This document shows, in pieces, positions 55,353 through 63,629 of a stretch of 64,000 nt of DNA. The stretch is from Amaricoccus macauensis (lineage in GTDB: Bacteria > Pseudomonadota > Alphaproteobacteria > Rhodobacterales > Rhodobacteraceae). A program made the translations under genes and the position numbers. Where the stretch lies: positions 868,001-932,000 of the forward strand of contig NZ_JACHFM010000002.1 of the NCBI RefSeq assembly GCF_014201905.1, read 5' to 3'. The notes below the pieces were generated by a model that worked only from the letters and a program-made list of their open reading frames with translations, did no database searches and had not been told where the DNA came from. The stretch's first letter is position 1; each line of letters starts with the position of its first letter.

Positions 55353-56950
55353 GCGCGCCGGAGTTCTGGCGACGTCCTGGCGGCTGCGCGACCGCCCTGG
55401 CCGCCCTCGGGCTGCTTGCTGCGGGTTCCGGTCAGGCGGCCGAGCCGCGGAGCGCGATTCCCTGGCTCTCCGAGAGCATCCAGAACGTTGCAGCGCCGCC
55501 GGCGCGCCCGTCCACCGGCCCGATCCGGCCCGGCACACCCGGGGCCGACGACACGATCAGCGTGACGCCGCTGCCGGAGGTCAACCGCGATGCCATCGGC
55601 CTGCTGCCGCCCGACTCGACCGGCTTCTCGCGACGCCTCTGGGACGGACAGTCGGCCGAGGCGGTTCGGGACGAAATCCTCGACACCCCGGGCACCGGCG
55701 TTCCCGAGGCGCGGGCGCTCTTTCAGCGTGTGCTGCTCGCCGAAGCCGACCCTCCCACGGGCTCGGACGCGGACACCAGCGTCCTTATCGCCCGGCTCGA
55801 CCGGCTGCTCGACATGGGCGCGCTGGAGAAGGCCGCCGCTCTCGTCGAGGCCGCGGGCCCGGATACGCCCGATCTCTTCCGGCGGTGGTTCGACACCGGG
55901 CTTCTGCTCGACCGCGCCGCCGAGCCCTGCGCCGCCCTGCGGCAGAACCCGTCGCTTTCGCCGACCCTGCCGGCGCGTGTCTTCTGCCTTGCCCGCGGCG
56001 GTGACTGGGGAGCGGCGGAGATCACCCTCACCCTCGGCCGGCAGCTCGGCCAGATCGAGCCCGACCAGCAGGCGCTCCTTGCGCGCTTTCTCGATCCCGA
56101 GCTTTTCGAGGAAGCCGAGGAACCGCCGATCCCCGACCCGCTGACGCCCCTCGATTTCCTGATGCGTGAGGCCGTGGGGCTGCCGCGCCCGCCGGGATCG
56201 CTGCCCAATGCCTTTCTCGTGCAGGATTTGACCGAACATACCCCGATGCGGATGCGGATCGAGGCGGCGGAGCGCCTCACGCTGACCGGCGCGATCGACG
56301 GCGGCCGGCTTCTCGCCGCCTATCGCTCGGGCGAGCCTGCGGCCTCCGGCGGCGTCTGGGACCGGGCGGCCGCGGTTCAAGGCCTCGATGCGGCCTTCGA
56401 TGTCAGCGAGGCCCCGGACGGCTCCGGCCCGACCGCCAATCTTGCCGCCAGTCTTGCCACAGCCGATGCAGCACTCGGAACCCGGGGTTTGCGCGTCGTC
56501 CTTGCTCGGGGCTACGCCGACCGGCTCGCCGGGATCAATCCGGCCGGCTGGTCGCAGCCCGATCGCAACCGGCTGGCCGAGCTTCTGCTACTCGGCGGGC
56601 GCACGGACGCGGCCGCCGCGGTGCCGGACACCAGCCCCGCCGTCGCGACGGCGCTGGCGATCGCGCGCGGCGACACCGCCCCGGAGGCCCCGAGCGAACT
56701 TGCGCGCTTCGCCGTCGCCGGGCTGACCGCCGGCGAGGCGTCCGACGATCGCGAGCGCCAACTGGCCGGCCTCGTCGCCACGGGCCGGCAGGGCGAGGCG
56801 CTGCTCGAGGCGATCACCCTCGTCGCCGCGGGCCCCTCGGTCGATCCGCAAGGCCTGCGTGCTGCCCTGCTCACCCTGCGGCTTGCCGGTCAGGAGCCGG
56901 CGGCGCGCACCCTCGCCATCCAGACCCTGCTCGCGGAGGCCACGCGATGA
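55349..56950 (+). CDS. Exported alpha-helical repeat protein, uncharacterised
   Basis: A 533-residue protein starting at a GTG that overlaps the preceding stop. A hydrophobic segment (about 13-30) looks like a signal peptide. The mature part is helical and leucine/alanine rich, with TPR-like hairpins (for example the stretch DRLLDMGALEKAAALVEAAG near 150-170), and two proline-rich linkers. It resembles no characterised enzyme. It is coupled to the tiny membrane protein before it and overlaps xerD by 4 bp, so all three are one transcription unit. A periplasmic scaffold is a guess. Confidence 0.7.
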   Translation: MSAPEFWRRPGGCATALAALGLLAAGSGQAAEPRSAIPWLSESIQNVAAPPARPSTGPIRPGTPGADDTISVTPLPEVNRDAIGLLPPDSTGFSRRLWDGQSAEAVRDEILDTPGTGVPEARALFQRVLLAEADPPTGSDADTSVLIARLDRLLDMGALEKAAALVEAAGPDTPDLFRRWFDTGLLLDRAAEPCAALRQNPSLSPTLPARVFCLARGGDWGAAEITLTLGRQLGQIEPDQQALLARFLDPELFEEAEEPPIPDPLTPLDFLMREAVGLPRPPGSLPNAFLVQDLTEHTPMRMRIEAAERLTLTGAIDGGRLLAAYRSGEPAASGGVWDRAAAVQGLDAAFDVSEAPDGSGPTANLAASLATADAALGTRGLRVVLARGYADRLAGINPAGWSQPDRNRLAELLLLGGRTDAAAAVPDTSPAVATALAIARGDTAPEAPSELARFAVAGLTAGEASDDRERQLAGLVATGRQGEALLEAITLVAAGPSVDPQGLRAALLTLRLAGQEPAARTLAIQTLLAEATR

Positions 56951-57888
56951 GCGATTCCCGTTGGCTCGAACGCTTCCTCGAGGCGATCCAGGCCGAACGC
57001 GACGCGGCGAGAAACACCACGCTCTCCTACGCGCGCGACCTCACCGACTTTTCCGGCTTCCTCGCGGCGCGCGGCCGGGATCTGGCGGTCGCCGAGCGCA
57101 CCGAAATCGAGGCCTATCTCGTCGATCAGGCCGATCGCGGCATGGCGGACTCGACCCGCGCCCGCCGCCTCTCGGCGATCCGACAACTCTTCCGCTTCGC
57201 CTTTCTCGAGGGCTGGCGCGAGGACGATCCCGCCGCGCTCATCCGCGGCCCGAAGCGGCAGAGGGCGCTGCCCGCCTCGCTGGCCGAGGCCGATGTCGAC
57301 CGCCTGCTCGAAGCCGCGACGAGCTTCGGCCGCAACCCGGCCGACCGGTTGCGCGATACCTGTCTGATGCAGCTCCTCTATGCCACCGGCCTGCGGGTTT
57401 CCGAGCTGGTCTCGCTGCCAGTTGCCGCGGCGCGTGGCGATCCGCGCATGATCCTCGTCCGTGGCAAGGGCGGTCGCGAGCGCATGGTCCCGCTCTCCCC
57501 CCCGGCTCGCGAGGCTCTTGCGGCCTGGCTCGTGCATCTCGATGCGACCGCCGCGCCGGGGCGCCCGCGCTCGGCCTATCTCTTTCCGTCGCGGGGCCGC
57601 CGGGGCCACATGACCCGGGAGCGCTTCTTCCTGCTCGTCAAGGACCTCGCGCGTTTCGCCGGGCTCGACCCGACGCACATCTCGCCGCACACGCTGCGCC
57701 ACGCCTTCGCCACCCACCTTCTGGCCCATGGTGCCGATCTTCGGGTGATCCAGACCCTACTCGGCCACGCCTCGATCGCCACGACCGAGATCTACACACA
57801 TGTCATCGAGGCCCGCCTCAAGGAGCTTGTGCTTGAACGGCATCCCCTCGCGACCCGTGACCACGCGCTTGAAGCGCTGCCGCGCTGA
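56947..57888 (+). CDS. xerD: Tyrosine recombinase XerD
   Basis: Site-specific recombinase of 313 residues that resolves chromosome dimers at dif with XerC. An N-terminal SAM-like core-binding domain (about 5-90) precedes the catalytic domain. Catalytic residues are visible: Arg in YATGLRVSEL, Lys in GKGGRERMVPL, the HxxR in SPHTLRHAFATHLL, His in LLGHASI and the nucleophile Tyr in TTEIYTHV. Its ATG overlaps the helical-protein stop by 4 bp. No dif site was recognised in the window. Confidence 0.93.
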   Translation: MSDSRWLERFLEAIQAERDAARNTTLSYARDLTDFSGFLAARGRDLAVAERTEIEAYLVDQADRGMADSTRARRLSAIRQLFRFAFLEGWREDDPAALIRGPKRQRALPASLAEADVDRLLEAATSFGRNPADRLRDTCLMQLLYATGLRVSELVSLPVAAARGDPRMILVRGKGGRERMVPLSPPAREALAAWLVHLDATAAPGRPRSAYLFPSRGRRGHMTRERFFLLVKDLARFAGLDPTHISPHTLRHAFATHLLAHGADLRVIQTLLGHASIATTEIYTHVIEARLKELVLERHPLATRDHALEALPR

Positions 57889-57933
57889 CCGCATAACGGA
57901 CAAGAGACCGCCCGACATTCGAGGACGATCCCG

Positions 57934-59205
57934 ATGCAGCCGCCGACCGAGGCCCTGACACTCGCCGTGCTTCTTGGCACCGGCGTGGCGATCGTCGTGC
58001 TTCTCATGGCCTCCGCCCTGCTGGCGGCCTTCGGCACCGCCACTTCCACAGTGAGCCGCAGCCGCCTGCAGAGCCTCGCCGAGCGGGGCACCACAGGCGC
58101 CGCGCAGGTTCTCGCCCTGGTCGAAGACCGCGAACGCCTCGTGGCGGCCGTGCTGCTCGGCACCACAGCGGCGAACGTCCTCGCGACCGCCCTTGCAACC
58201 GGTCTCTGCCTGCGCCTGCTGCCGCACTGGGGCGTTGCCGTCGCCGCGATCGTCATGACGCTCGTGATCACGCTTCTGGCGCGCCAGTTGCCGCGCGCGG
58301 CCGTCGAATCGAATGCCGAGGCGGCGGCGATCGGACTGGTGCGCCCGATCGGCCCGCTGGTAAGTGTTCTCGCGCCGGTCGCCGGGCTGTTTCAGGGCCT
58401 CGCTGCCCGTCTGCCCGTCGCGGCCCGCGCCGAGCCCGAGCCGGACCCGCGCGCCGATCTCACCGAACGCTCGCCCGAAGCCGAGGAGCGCGATGCAGTG
58501 CTCGAAGCGCTCAATCTCGGCGAGCGGCAGGTCGAGGAGGTGATGATGCACCGGCGCGACATCGAGATGATCGACGCCGAGGCGCCGCCCGACGAGATCC
58601 TCTCCCAGGCCATCGCCTCGCCGCACACCCGGCTGCCGATCTTCCGGGGTGAGCCGGAGAACATCGTCGGCGTCATCCACGCCAAGGACCTTTCCCGCGC
58701 CGTCCACGCTTTCGTGCAGGACCAGCGCGGCGCAGGCGCTCTCGACGGCTTCGACGTCATGGACGTGGCGATGGAGCCCTATTTCGTGCCGGAAACCACG
58801 ACGCTCGAGGAGCAGCTCCACGAGTTCCTGCGGCGCCGGGCGCATTTCGCCCTCGTCGTCGATGAGTACGGCGCCTTGCAGGGGCTCGTGACACTCGAGG
58901 ACATCCTTGAGGAGATCGTCGGCAACATCACCGACGAGCACGATGTGGAGACCGCGGACGGCATCGAGCGCCAGCCTGACGGCTCGGTCGATGTCGATGG
59001 CAGCGTGTCGATCCGCGAGCTCAACCGGGCCTGTGACTGGAACCTGCCGGATGAGGAGGCGAACACCATCGCGGGCCTCGTGCTCCACGAGTCCCAGTCG
59101 ATCCCGAACGAGGGCGAGGTCTTCAGCTTCCACGGCTTCCGCTTCGAGGTGCTGGGCCGGGAACATCAGCGGCTGACCCGCCTGCGGGTGCGCAGGCTGA
59201 CCTGA
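57934..59205 (+). CDS. CNNM/CorC-type CBS-domain membrane protein
   Basis: A 423-residue inner-membrane protein of the HlyC/CorC (TlyC, CNNM) family. About three membrane helices (about 8-30, 68-85, 92-112) form the DUF21 domain; two CBS repeats follow (about 200-330, with MMHRRDIEMID and VDEYGALQGLVTLEDILEEIVG) and the C-terminal CorC/HlyC domain (about 345-420). The family acts in magnesium and cobalt efflux or homeostasis. It lies 45 bp after xerD on the same strand. Confidence 0.9.
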   Translation: MQPPTEALTLAVLLGTGVAIVVLLMASALLAAFGTATSTVSRSRLQSLAERGTTGAAQVLALVEDRERLVAAVLLGTTAANVLATALATGLCLRLLPHWGVAVAAIVMTLVITLLARQLPRAAVESNAEAAAIGLVRPIGPLVSVLAPVAGLFQGLAARLPVAARAEPEPDPRADLTERSPEAEERDAVLEALNLGERQVEEVMMHRRDIEMIDAEAPPDEILSQAIASPHTRLPIFRGEPENIVGVIHAKDLSRAVHAFVQDQRGAGALDGFDVMDVAMEPYFVPETTTLEEQLHEFLRRRAHFALVVDEYGALQGLVTLEDILEEIVGNITDEHDVETADGIERQPDGSVDVDGSVSIRELNRACDWNLPDEEANTIAGLVLHESQSIPNEGEVFSFHGFRFEVLGREHQRLTRLRVRRLT

Positions 59206-59288
59206 GCAGGCAGCGTTCGGCGTCGTTGCGAGGGCTCGCACGAGCGGGTAGCCTCGCACATTCTCGCAACCACAAGGCGGACGAACCG

Positions 59289-59900
59289 GTGCCCGGAACC
59301 CTGATCTTCGATATCGGCAACGTGCTCCTGCGCTGGGAGCCGCGGGCGCTTTTCCGGCAGCTCCTGCCGGATGACGCGGCGGTGGATGCCTTCCTCGCCG
59401 AGGTCGGCTTTTCCGAGTGGAACCACCAGTTCGACGCCGGCCTGCCCTGGGACGACGGTGTCGCGGCGCACTCCGCGCGCTTCCCGCACCGGGCCGAGCT
59501 TATCGCCGCCTATCACGCCCGCTGGCACGAGACGATCCTCGGCCCCGTCGAGGGGATGCCGGAGCTTCTCGCAGAGCTCTCCGCCGCCGGCGTGCCACTC
59601 TACGCGATCACCAACTTCTCCGAGGCGAAGTTCTCCGAGACGCTCGAGCGCCATCCGTTCGTGGCCAACAGCTTCCGCGACATCGTTGTGTCCGGCACGG
59701 AGCGGCTGACGAAGCCGGAGCCCGAGATCTTCCGCCTCTGCCTCGACCGGAATGGTCTCGCGGCCAGCGATGCGGCCTTCATCGACGACTCCGCGAAGAA
59801 CGTGGCCACGGCAGACGCGCTCGGACTGAAGGGTATCCTCTTCACCGACGAGCCCGCCCTTCGCCGCGCGCTCCGGGACGAGATCGGGCTTGCGGTCTGA
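59289..59900 (+). CDS. HAD-IA hydrolase
   Basis: A 203-residue haloacid-dehalogenase-type phosphatase. Motif I is IFDIGNVLLRWEP at 5-17, motif II YAITNFSEAKF near 105 and motif IV FIDDSAKNVATADALG near 168. The GN variant of motif I (DIGNVL in place of DxDGTL) is usual for the epoxide-hydrolase-N-terminal-like and YihX-type branch. The GTG at 59289 starts the domain directly and has no better upstream alternative. It follows the CorC-like gene by 83 bp. Substrate unknown. Confidence 0.83.
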   Translation: MPGTLIFDIGNVLLRWEPRALFRQLLPDDAAVDAFLAEVGFSEWNHQFDAGLPWDDGVAAHSARFPHRAELIAAYHARWHETILGPVEGMPELLAELSAAGVPLYAITNFSEAKFSETLERHPFVANSFRDIVVSGTERLTKPEPEIFRLCLDRNGLAASDAAFIDDSAKNVATADALGLKGILFTDEPALRRALRDEIGLAV

Positions 59901-59906
59901 AGCCGC

Positions 59907-60938
59907 TCAGAGGTTTTCCGGGGTGAAGACGTCCATGGGGAGCACGATCTGGTTCGGCACCCGTGGCCCCTGCTCGTCGAGGGCCTGCGCCACCGCATCG
60001 ACCAGCCGCTCCGCCAGCCGCTCGATCGGCTCGCAGATCGCCGCGGTCAGCACGCCCTCGGCGAGCGCCGCGCGCACCTCGGGCTGAAGCGAAGGGCAGA
60101 TCATCGCCGGTCGGCGCTCAGGCTCGATCAGCCGCAGGCCCGCAACGCCTCCCGCCGCGCCCCCTCCGGCGAGGTAGACCCCCACCAGATCCCGGTGGCG
60201 CTCGGCAAGCTGAACGATGGCATCCTGCGTCGCCGTATCGGACTCCGAGTTCACCACGGCGTCGAGGACCATGAACTCCGGGGCTTTTTCGCGATAGTAC
60301 GAGCGAAAGCCCATCTCGCGCAGCTCGTGCCCGTGAAAGCGCCGGCTGCCGACGATCACCGCCACCTGCCCCACGCGCGGCGCGCATTGCCGGATCAGCC
60401 AGCCTGCCGTCCGGCCCGCCTTGCGGCTGTCGATGCCGAGATAGGACGTCCGGACCGCCGGCGCACAATCTGAAAGCAGGGTGAAGACCGGGACGCCCGC
60501 GTCCACCACCTCAGCGATCGCCGCCGCCACCGCCGCGTGGTCCGGGCTCACCAGTGCCACCGCATGGCAGCGCCGCGCCAGGCGCCGCAGGCGCAGGGCG
60601 ATATCGTCGGGATCGTCATCGACCCAGTAGTCGAGCCGCGCCACCCCGCGAAACACCCGCGACCCGGCGATCGCCCGCTGCAACTGGCGCGCAAGGTCGG
60701 CGTAAAACGGCTCGTCGGGCCGTTGCAGCAGCACGCCGACCGCCACCTCCGGCAGTTGCTCGCGCAGCCGCGAGCGGATGAGCCCGACCGCGTGGAAGCC
60801 GATCCGCTGCGCCGCCTCCAGCACCCGGCGCGCGGTATCCTCTCGCACGGGAAGCCGGCCGTTCACCACCCGGTCCACCGTCGCGACGCTCACGCCGGCC
60901 TCGCGCGCCACGTCCGCGACCGTCGGACGGCTCACCAT
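59907..60938 (-). CDS. LacI-family transcriptional regulator
   Basis: A 343-residue repressor with the helix-turn-helix at about 5-26 (VADVAREAGVSVATVDRVVNG) and a sugar-type ligand domain (about 60-335) with LGIDSRKAGRTAGWLI and VGVYLAGGGAAGG. It is divergent from the MocD-like desaturase with 124 bp between starts; an 11-bp palindrome TGCGATTCGCA (61001-61011) and two CTGATAGA repeats lie in the gap. The ligand domain pattern is shared with cyclitol and rhizopine regulators, so an inositol-type inducer is possible. Confidence 0.88.
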   Translation of the reverse strand: MVSRPTVADVAREAGVSVATVDRVVNGRLPVREDTARRVLEAAQRIGFHAVGLIRSRLREQLPEVAVGVLLQRPDEPFYADLARQLQRAIAGSRVFRGVARLDYWVDDDPDDIALRLRRLARRCHAVALVSPDHAAVAAAIAEVVDAGVPVFTLLSDCAPAVRTSYLGIDSRKAGRTAGWLIRQCAPRVGQVAVIVGSRRFHGHELREMGFRSYYREKAPEFMVLDAVVNSESDTATQDAIVQLAERHRDLVGVYLAGGGAAGGVAGLRLIEPERRPAMICPSLQPEVRAALAEGVLTAAICEPIERLAERLVDAVAQALDEQGPRVPNQIVLPMDVFTPENL

Positions 60939-60964
60939 GCAACAACTCCCCCGCGCGTTGGTTT

Positions 60965-60982
60965 CTGATAGAACCTGATAGA
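60965..60982. repeat. Direct repeat CTGATAGA in the LacI/desaturase gap
   Basis: CTGATAGA occurs at 60965-60972 and 60975-60982, one helical turn apart, 27-45 bp upstream of the LacI start. This phasing is typical of protein-binding half-sites. Confidence 0.4.
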
Positions 60983-61000
60983 TTTCATGGCAACGAAAAT

Positions 61001-61011
61001 TGCGATTCGCA
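61001..61011. promoter_or_regulatory. Candidate LacI operator upstream of desaturase
   Basis: TGCGA-T-TCGCA is a perfect odd palindrome lying 52 bp before the desaturase ATG and 63 bp from the LacI start. Its position fits repression of both divergent genes. Confidence 0.4.
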
Positions 61012-61062
61012 CCGTTCGCACGTATCCCCGAGGCAGGAACGACGGGCTTTCGGGAGGCGATC

Positions 61063-62196
61063 ATGGTGGACGAAACGCTGGCCGACTTCTCCCCGATGGG
61101 AAAGACGCGCGGCGGCCGCGGGCGCGATTACAGCCTGCTCGGCCCCGACGCCCGGCGGGCGGTCGAGACCGGCCTGAAGGCCGCCGAGTGGTATCACACC
61201 GACCTGCCGCGCAAGGAAATGAAGGCGTTCATGCAACGCTCCGACCAGCCGGCGATCCGCGACACGGCGATCTGGATCGGCTGCATGGTGGCCTTCGCAG
61301 GTCTTGGCATCGGCATCTGGGTCTCGGGCCATCCGTGGCTTTCACTGCCGTTCTGGCTCGCCTACGGCGTGCTCTACGGCTCGGCCTCGGACTCGCGCTG
61401 GCACGAGTGCGGCCACGGCACGGCGTTCCGGACGCAGTGGATGAACGATTGGGTCTATCAGATCGCGTCCTTCATGATGATCCGCAACCCGTACACCTGG
61501 CGCTGGAGCCACACCCGGCATCACACCGACACCTACATCGTCGGCCTCGACCCCGAGATCGCCATCATGCGCCCCCCCGCGATGTTCAAGCTGTTCCTGA
61601 ACTGGTTCGGCATCATCGACGCCTGGCACAGCCTCGGGCGGATGCTCCTGAACGCCAGCGGCCGGATCCATCCGGAGGAGGCGACCTTCATCCCCGCGTC
61701 GGAGCAGCCGAAGGTGATCCGCGTCGCCCGGATCTGGACGCTGATCTACGCCGCGACCATCGCGCTCTCGATCGCCTTCCAATCGATCCTGCCGCTGATG
61801 GTGATCGGTCTGCCAAGGCTCTACGGCGCGTGGCACCACATCATGACCGGGCTCCTGCAACATGGCGGCCTTGCCGAGAACGTGCTTGACCACCGGCTGA
61901 ACTCGCGGACGGTCTACATGAACCCGGTCTCGCGGTTCATCTACTGGAACATGAACTACCACGTGGAGCATCACATGTTCCCGATGGTGCCCTACCACCA
62001 GCTGCCGGCGCTCCATGAGCGGATCAGGCACGACCTGCCGGCGCCGAACCGCTCGATCGCCGCGGGCTTCGCCGAGATGTGGCCGGCGGTCGTGCGTCAG
62101 CTCCGCTACGAGGATTACTTCCTGAAGCGCGAGCTGCCGCCGACGGCAAAGCCCTACCGCGCAGACTTCCACGCCGAGGCGCTGGGCGCCACCTGA
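61063..62196 (+). CDS. Membrane fatty-acid-desaturase-type oxygenase (MocD-like)
   Basis: A 377-residue integral-membrane di-iron enzyme. Histidine boxes are HECGHG near 116-121, HTRHHTDT near 150-157 and HVEHHMFP near 302-309; hydrophobic segments lie at about 68-105 and 225-255. This is the branch holding MocD, the hydrocarbon oxygenase of rhizopine catabolism, and similar hydroxylases. GGGAGG lies six bases before the ATG. It is divergent from a LacI repressor. A MocE-like ferredoxin is encoded about 50 kb away at 10273-10599, not here, so its electron donor is uncertain. Confidence 0.87.
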   Translation: MVDETLADFSPMGKTRGGRGRDYSLLGPDARRAVETGLKAAEWYHTDLPRKEMKAFMQRSDQPAIRDTAIWIGCMVAFAGLGIGIWVSGHPWLSLPFWLAYGVLYGSASDSRWHECGHGTAFRTQWMNDWVYQIASFMMIRNPYTWRWSHTRHHTDTYIVGLDPEIAIMRPPAMFKLFLNWFGIIDAWHSLGRMLLNASGRIHPEEATFIPASEQPKVIRVARIWTLIYAATIALSIAFQSILPLMVIGLPRLYGAWHHIMTGLLQHGGLAENVLDHRLNSRTVYMNPVSRFIYWNMNYHVEHHMFPMVPYHQLPALHERIRHDLPAPNRSIAAGFAEMWPAVVRQLRYEDYFLKRELPPTAKPYRADFHAEALGAT

Positions 62197-62207
62197 AGCC
62201 TGCAAGG

Positions 62208-62819
62208 TCAGATGAAGTAGATGCGGTCCGGCAACTCGTTCGGGCCGCTTTCCGCGCTCGGGTAGTGCTCGACGAGCACGGTCGAGCACATCCCGATCGC
62301 CGCGATGAAGCCGTCAGCGACACGGCCCTCCCGCACATGCGCAATCAGTGCATCGACGGCACCCTGCCAGTGCGACTGGGGCACCCGCTCGGCAACGCCG
62401 TCGTCAGCGATGATCCGGGCGTAGTGCTCGGCCAGCGACACGAAGATCAGGATGCCTGAGCGCTCCTCCTTGCGCGAGACGCCCCGGGTGAAGAACTGTT
62501 CCGTCGCCACGCGAAACGCCATCGCCCGCCGTGCCCGGCGCGGGATCAGCGCCACCCGTACCGGCGGCAGGCAGAGCAGGATCGCCCCGACCAGAAAGAC
62601 CAGAACCTGCACCGAAAGGATTGTCGTCACCGAGAGCGTGGTGAAGGCGACGAGAAGCCACGGCGCGACCAACGCCGCGATCGCCGCGAGCAGGATCGGC
62701 AACGCGCCGCTGTCGGCCGACTGATCGGCGAGCACGCAGACGATTTCTCCGCTCGTCTTCGTCTCGACATCGCGGATTGCGGCGGTGATCCGGTCACGAT
62801 CCTCGGGAGACATCTCCAT
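62208..62819 (-). CDS. TPM-domain membrane protein (distal)
   Basis: A 203-residue protein with a TPM-type start (ITAAIRDVETKTSGEIVCVLAD, residues 10-31), two membrane helices (about 42-60 and 67-86) and the rest of the TPM fold (GILIFVSLAEHYARIIAD near 121-138). TPM proteins occur with LemA and act in envelope or photosystem maintenance. Its ATG overlaps the stop of the preceding TPM gene (TAATG), so the pair is coupled. Last gene of the lemA operon in this window. Confidence 0.85.
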   Translation of the reverse strand: MEMSPEDRDRITAAIRDVETKTSGEIVCVLADQSADSGALPILLAAIAALVAPWLLVAFTTLSVTTILSVQVLVFLVGAILLCLPPVRVALIPRRARRAMAFRVATEQFFTRGVSRKEERSGILIFVSLAEHYARIIADDGVAERVPQSHWQGAVDALIAHVREGRVADGFIAAIGMCSTVLVEHYPSAESGPNELPDRIYFI

Positions 62820-63625
62820 TACCAGCTCCCCGATGCGCCGCCGCCACCGGACGACCCGCCGCCGCCGGAGAACCCGCCACCCCCGCCGCCGAACCCGCCG
62901 CCGCCGCGCCCACCGCCGAAGCCGCCGGAGCGCCCGCTGCCGGAGGTCACGAGGAGGGCGAACATCACGTTCATCACCAGCCGGCGGAAGCCCGGCGAGA
63001 TGGTGAAGAGTGCGAAGAACCCGAAAAACCCGGCGATCAGCAGCCAGTCGGGCGGCCCCGCCTCAGGCTGACGGTCAAGACGCAGGTCGGGCCGCGCCGC
63101 CCATTCGGAGGCGTCGGTGGTGAGCACGGTGATGATGTCGTCGACACCGCGCACGACGCCGCCACTGAAATCCCCGGCCTTGAACCGTGGGGTGATGGCG
63201 TTGGCGATGATGACGCTCGAAAGCGCGTCGGTCAGCGTGCCTTCGAGGCCGTAGCCGACCTCGATCCGCACCCGCCGCTCGTTCGGAGCGACCAGCAGCA
63301 GCACGCCGTTGTTCTGCGTCGCCTCCCCGAGCCGCCATGCCCGGAAGAGCTCGTTGGCGTAGGGCTCGATGGCCTGACCGTCGAGCGACGAGACGGTCGC
63401 AACGACGAGCTGGATGCCGGATTTGGTTTCCAGCTCCACGAGCTTCGGCTCGATGTCGGCCTTCGCCTCCGGCGAGAGGATGCCCGCCTGATCGACGATG
63501 CGGCCGGTCAGCGGCGGAAAGGTCTGTGCCCAGGCAACCGCCGCGATGAAGACAAGGGCGACCGCAAGCAGCCACGCGCCGGGGCGCGAGGCACTGCGAC
63601 CGCCATGTCCCATCAGGCGACCCAA
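62819..63625 (-). CDS. TPM-domain protein with glycine-rich tail (YgcG-like)
   Basis: A 268-residue protein: signal or anchor helix (about 15-33), a periplasmic TPM domain (about 36-170; FPPLTGRIVDQAGILSP, NNGVLLLVAPNERRVRIEVGYGLEG in part), a second membrane helix (about 193-213) and a C-terminal glycine/serine-rich tail of about 45 residues ending GASGSW. This layout is that of YgcG-type proteins found beside LemA. It lies 4 bp after lemA and overlaps the next TPM gene by one base. Two Met codons (63625, 63613) can be the start. Confidence 0.88.
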   Translation of the reverse strand: MGRLMGHGGRSASRPGAWLLAVALVFIAAVAWAQTFPPLTGRIVDQAGILSPEAKADIEPKLVELETKSGIQLVVATVSSLDGQAIEPYANELFRAWRLGEATQNNGVLLLVAPNERRVRIEVGYGLEGTLTDALSSVIIANAITPRFKAGDFSGGVVRGVDDIITVLTTDASEWAARPDLRLDRQPEAGPPDWLLIAGFFGFFALFTISPGFRRLVMNVMFALLVTSGSGRSGGFGGGRGGGGFGGGGGGFSGGGGSSGGGGASGSW

Positions 63626-63629
63626 GGCA

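Noticed and set aside
62819-62965. GC-rich triplet repeats that look like a repeat array
   Set aside because: They encode the glycine/serine tail of the TPM protein and have no spacers, so it is not a CRISPR array.
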